From the NCBI GenBank assembly GCA_002394205.1, contig DGTC01000020.1, positions 1 through 64,000 on the forward strand: a stretch of DNA of 64,000 nucleotides. Direction: 5' to 3'. The notes under the pieces are model-generated. The model worked only from the letters and a program-made list of their open reading frames with translations, made no database searches and was not told the origin of the DNA. Below, in pieces: positions 62,367 to 64,000 of the stretch. Every line of letters begins with the position of its first letter. Positions within the stretch are counted from its first letter, which is position 1. Position numbers and translations under genes: made by a program. The stretch is from Lachnospira sp. UBA4346 (GTDB taxonomy: Bacteria > Bacillota > Clostridia > Lachnospirales > Lachnospiraceae).

Positions 62367-63398
62367 ATGAAAAAAATTCAGTTAATAGGAAGAAAAATTG
62401 GAACAATTGCATTTGCATTATCAGCAGTTTTGGCTTTTACCGCATGCAAAACAGGCACATCTGCAAAGGAAAATGAAAAAAATGCAACAGTAGTAAATAT
62501 AGGAACAATGGATTTGGTTAATGGAGATTTAATTGCTCAGTATGAGAAGTATTATGAGCAGGAATTGGGAGTGAAAGTAAATATTGTTAAGTTTGATTCG
62601 GGAAAAGATGTAAATACTGCGCTTGCAGCAGGTAGTATTGATATTTCTGAACTTGGTACGGCACCAACTGCGCTAGGATTATCAAGTGGAACGGATTTTC
62701 AGGTTATTTGGACTGGCGATATTATTGGAAAGGCAGAATCACTCGTTGTAAAAGAAAATTCAGGAATTCAGAGTGTAAAGGATTTAAAAGGTAAAAAAAT
62801 AGCAACGCCTTTTGCGTCGACAGCACATTACAGTTTATTGAATGCGATTCGAGCTGCCGGACTTTCGGAAAAAGATGTCACATTGATAGATTTACAGACT
62901 GCGAATATATATGCAGCATGGCAGAGAGGAGATATAGATGGAGCATATATATGGTATCCGGTTTTAGATAAGCTGATTGCAGACGGCGGTAAGGTAATTA
63001 CTCATTCAGGAGAACTTGCCAATAAAGGAATTATTACAGCAGATTTGACTGTTGTACGCACAGCATTTGCAGAAGCAAATCCTGAAATTGTTACAAAATA
63101 TATTAAGACACAGATTAAGGCAAATGATGTGATTTTAAATCAACCAGATCAGGCAGCAAAGGAGATTGGAGAGAAATTAGAGATTAGTCAGAAGGATGCG
63201 GCGGAACAGTTGACACAATTTAAATATTTGACAGCAAAGGAAGAACAGGATTTCTTAAATAATGAACTTTCAGATACATTAAAGAAAACAGCAGATTTTC
63301 TTGTAGAGCAGAACAGTATAAAAACTGCCTTAAATCTTGAAGAATTTAAAAAGAAAATAAATACGAAGTATCTTGATGACGCAGTAAAAACCGAATAA
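62367..63398 (+). CDS. tauA: Taurine/aliphatic sulfonate-binding lipoprotein, TauA-like
   Basis: 343 residues: lipoprotein signal peptide with lipobox FTAC (Cys ~27), then a type II periplasmic-binding fold. The segments KFDSGKDVNTALAAGSIDISELGTAPTALGLSSG, GDIIGKAESLVV and WQRGDIDGAYIWYPVLDKL match TauA proteins, in which similar residues hold the amine and sulfonate of taurine. GATAGGAGG precedes the ATG. Anchored outside the membrane, it delivers substrate to TauC. Confidence 0.9.
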   Translation: MKKIQLIGRKIGTIAFALSAVLAFTACKTGTSAKENEKNATVVNIGTMDLVNGDLIAQYEKYYEQELGVKVNIVKFDSGKDVNTALAAGSIDISELGTAPTALGLSSGTDFQVIWTGDIIGKAESLVVKENSGIQSVKDLKGKKIATPFASTAHYSLLNAIRAAGLSEKDVTLIDLQTANIYAAWQRGDIDGAYIWYPVLDKLIADGGKVITHSGELANKGIITADLTVVRTAFAEANPEIVTKYIKTQIKANDVILNQPDQAAKEIGEKLEISQKDAAEQLTQFKYLTAKEEQDFLNNELSDTLKKTADFLVEQNSIKTALNLEEFKKKINTKYLDDAVKTE

Positions 63399-63419
63399 GA
63401 TTTGGAGAAAGGATAGAGC

Positions 63420-64000
63420 ATGAACCAAAACTGGAAAGAACAATTATATGAACCAATGGGAGAATTGTTATCTGTTCATAACATTGGGTATGATGAAGAG
63501 CTTATTTCAATACAGGATGTCAACTTACATTATACAGGTCAGGCGGGAAAGAAGATAACAGCACTTGAAAATATTAATTTCAATATATATCGTGGAGAAT
63601 TTATATGCGTAATCGGACCTTCTGGTTGCGGGAAGAGTACATTGCTTAAAATTTTAGCTGGGTTTATTAAACCATCTACTGGAAAAGTTGAACTTGACGG
63701 AAAAAAAATTGAGGGAGTGGATTGGCATCGTGGGGTTGTGTTTCAAAATCCTCCGTTATATGAGTGGCTTACTGTACGTAAGAATATATCGTTTGGTCCG
63801 AAAATGCGTGGTATACCAAAAGCAGAATATGAGGAACTTACAGATCAGTATTTAGAAAAGGTAGGACTTACAGAGTTTGCTGATAAAAGAATTTATGAAT
63901 TATCAGGTGGAATGAAGCAGAGAGTATCTATTGCAAGAACTTTAATAAATGACCCGGAAGTACTTCTTATGGATGAACCATTTGGTGCACTTGATGCACT
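63420..64000 (+). CDS. tauB: ABC transporter ATP-binding protein, TauB-like (cut by window edge)
   Basis: Frame open to the window end; 193 codons are present of the usual ~250-260. Walker A GPSGCGKST, Q-loop FQNPPLYEW, signature LSGGMKQR and Walker B VLLMDEPFGALDAL are intact. An unusual ~30-residue N-terminal extension (MNQNWKEQLYEPMGEL...) precedes the usual start of the domain. GGAGAAAGGA lies before ATG 63420. Last visible gene of the Fe-ADH / aminotransferase / transport operon. Confidence 0.92.
   Translation, partial: MNQNWKEQLYEPMGELLSVHNIGYDEELISIQDVNLHYTGQAGKKITALENINFNIYRGEFICVIGPSGCGKSTLLKILAGFIKPSTGKVELDGKKIEGVDWHRGVVFQNPPLYEWLTVRKNISFGPKMRGIPKAEYEELTDQYLEKVGLTEFADKRIYELSGGMKQRVSIARTLINDPEVLLMDEPFGALDA

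Overview
The window reads as a chromosomal segment of a low-GC, spore-forming, motile anaerobe of the Clostridia, most likely a Lachnospiraceae gut bacterium near Roseburia, Agathobacter or Eubacterium. The reasons are AT-rich codon use with strong AAGGAG ribosome sites, a T-box leader, spoIID/spoIIQ, reverse rubrerythrin, hexuronate genes, MCPs and dense c-di-GMP signalling. No prophage, insertion sequence, CRISPR array, tRNA or rRNA was seen. The species assignment is inference.

Layout. 1-6.4 kb: end of uxuA, uxuB, a MATE exporter and an acetyltransferase, framed by two oppositely oriented arrays of about 206-213 bp repeats. 6.2-10.1 kb: a CIRCE-controlled hsp20, a C_GCAxxG_C_C protein, HxlR with a divergent flavoprotein-like gene, and a sodium symporter. 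10.2-21 kb: two diguanylate cyclases, an MCP, a FabT-like MarR regulator, kdgK and a PilZ / FHA-ABC / permease operon. 21-31 kb: T-box ileS (long type), a GntR-controlled ABC system, VanZ and a PMT-like membrane protein. 31.2-38.3 kb: a phosphorelay operon (degenerate kinase-Hpt, HD-GYP-REC, REC, hybrid kinase) bracketed by two paralogous small-RNA genes. 38.4-44 kb: a PP2C, FHA-repeat, Ser/Thr kinase set followed by an ankyrin-GH43 fusion. 44-50 kb: hemolysin III, glycogen phosphorylase, spoIID and spoIIQ. 50.6-55.2 kb: an MCP broken by an in-frame stop, tag, perR, reverse rubrerythrin and a stand-alone non-coding transcription unit with six copies of one bulged hairpin. 55.3-64 kb: murG, radical SAM plus TSCPD, mtnN, and a probable taurine operon (Fe-alcohol dehydrogenase, aminotransferase, TauC, TauA, TauB) running off the end.

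How it fits together. UxuA, UxuB and KdgK cover glucuronate to KDPG. Two GGDEF proteins make c-di-GMP, HD-GYP-REC degrades it, and PilZ reads it beside an ABC exporter whose ATPase carries two phosphothreonine-binding FHA domains. The kinase, phosphatase and FHA-repeat protein could supply that phosphothreonine signal. PerR sites lie in front of perR itself and of reverse rubrerythrin.

The most novel-looking signals are non-coding: the six-hairpin RNA at 54790-55231 (own promoter and terminator, covarying outer stems) and the twin C-rich small RNAs at about 31248-31416 and 38091-38260.
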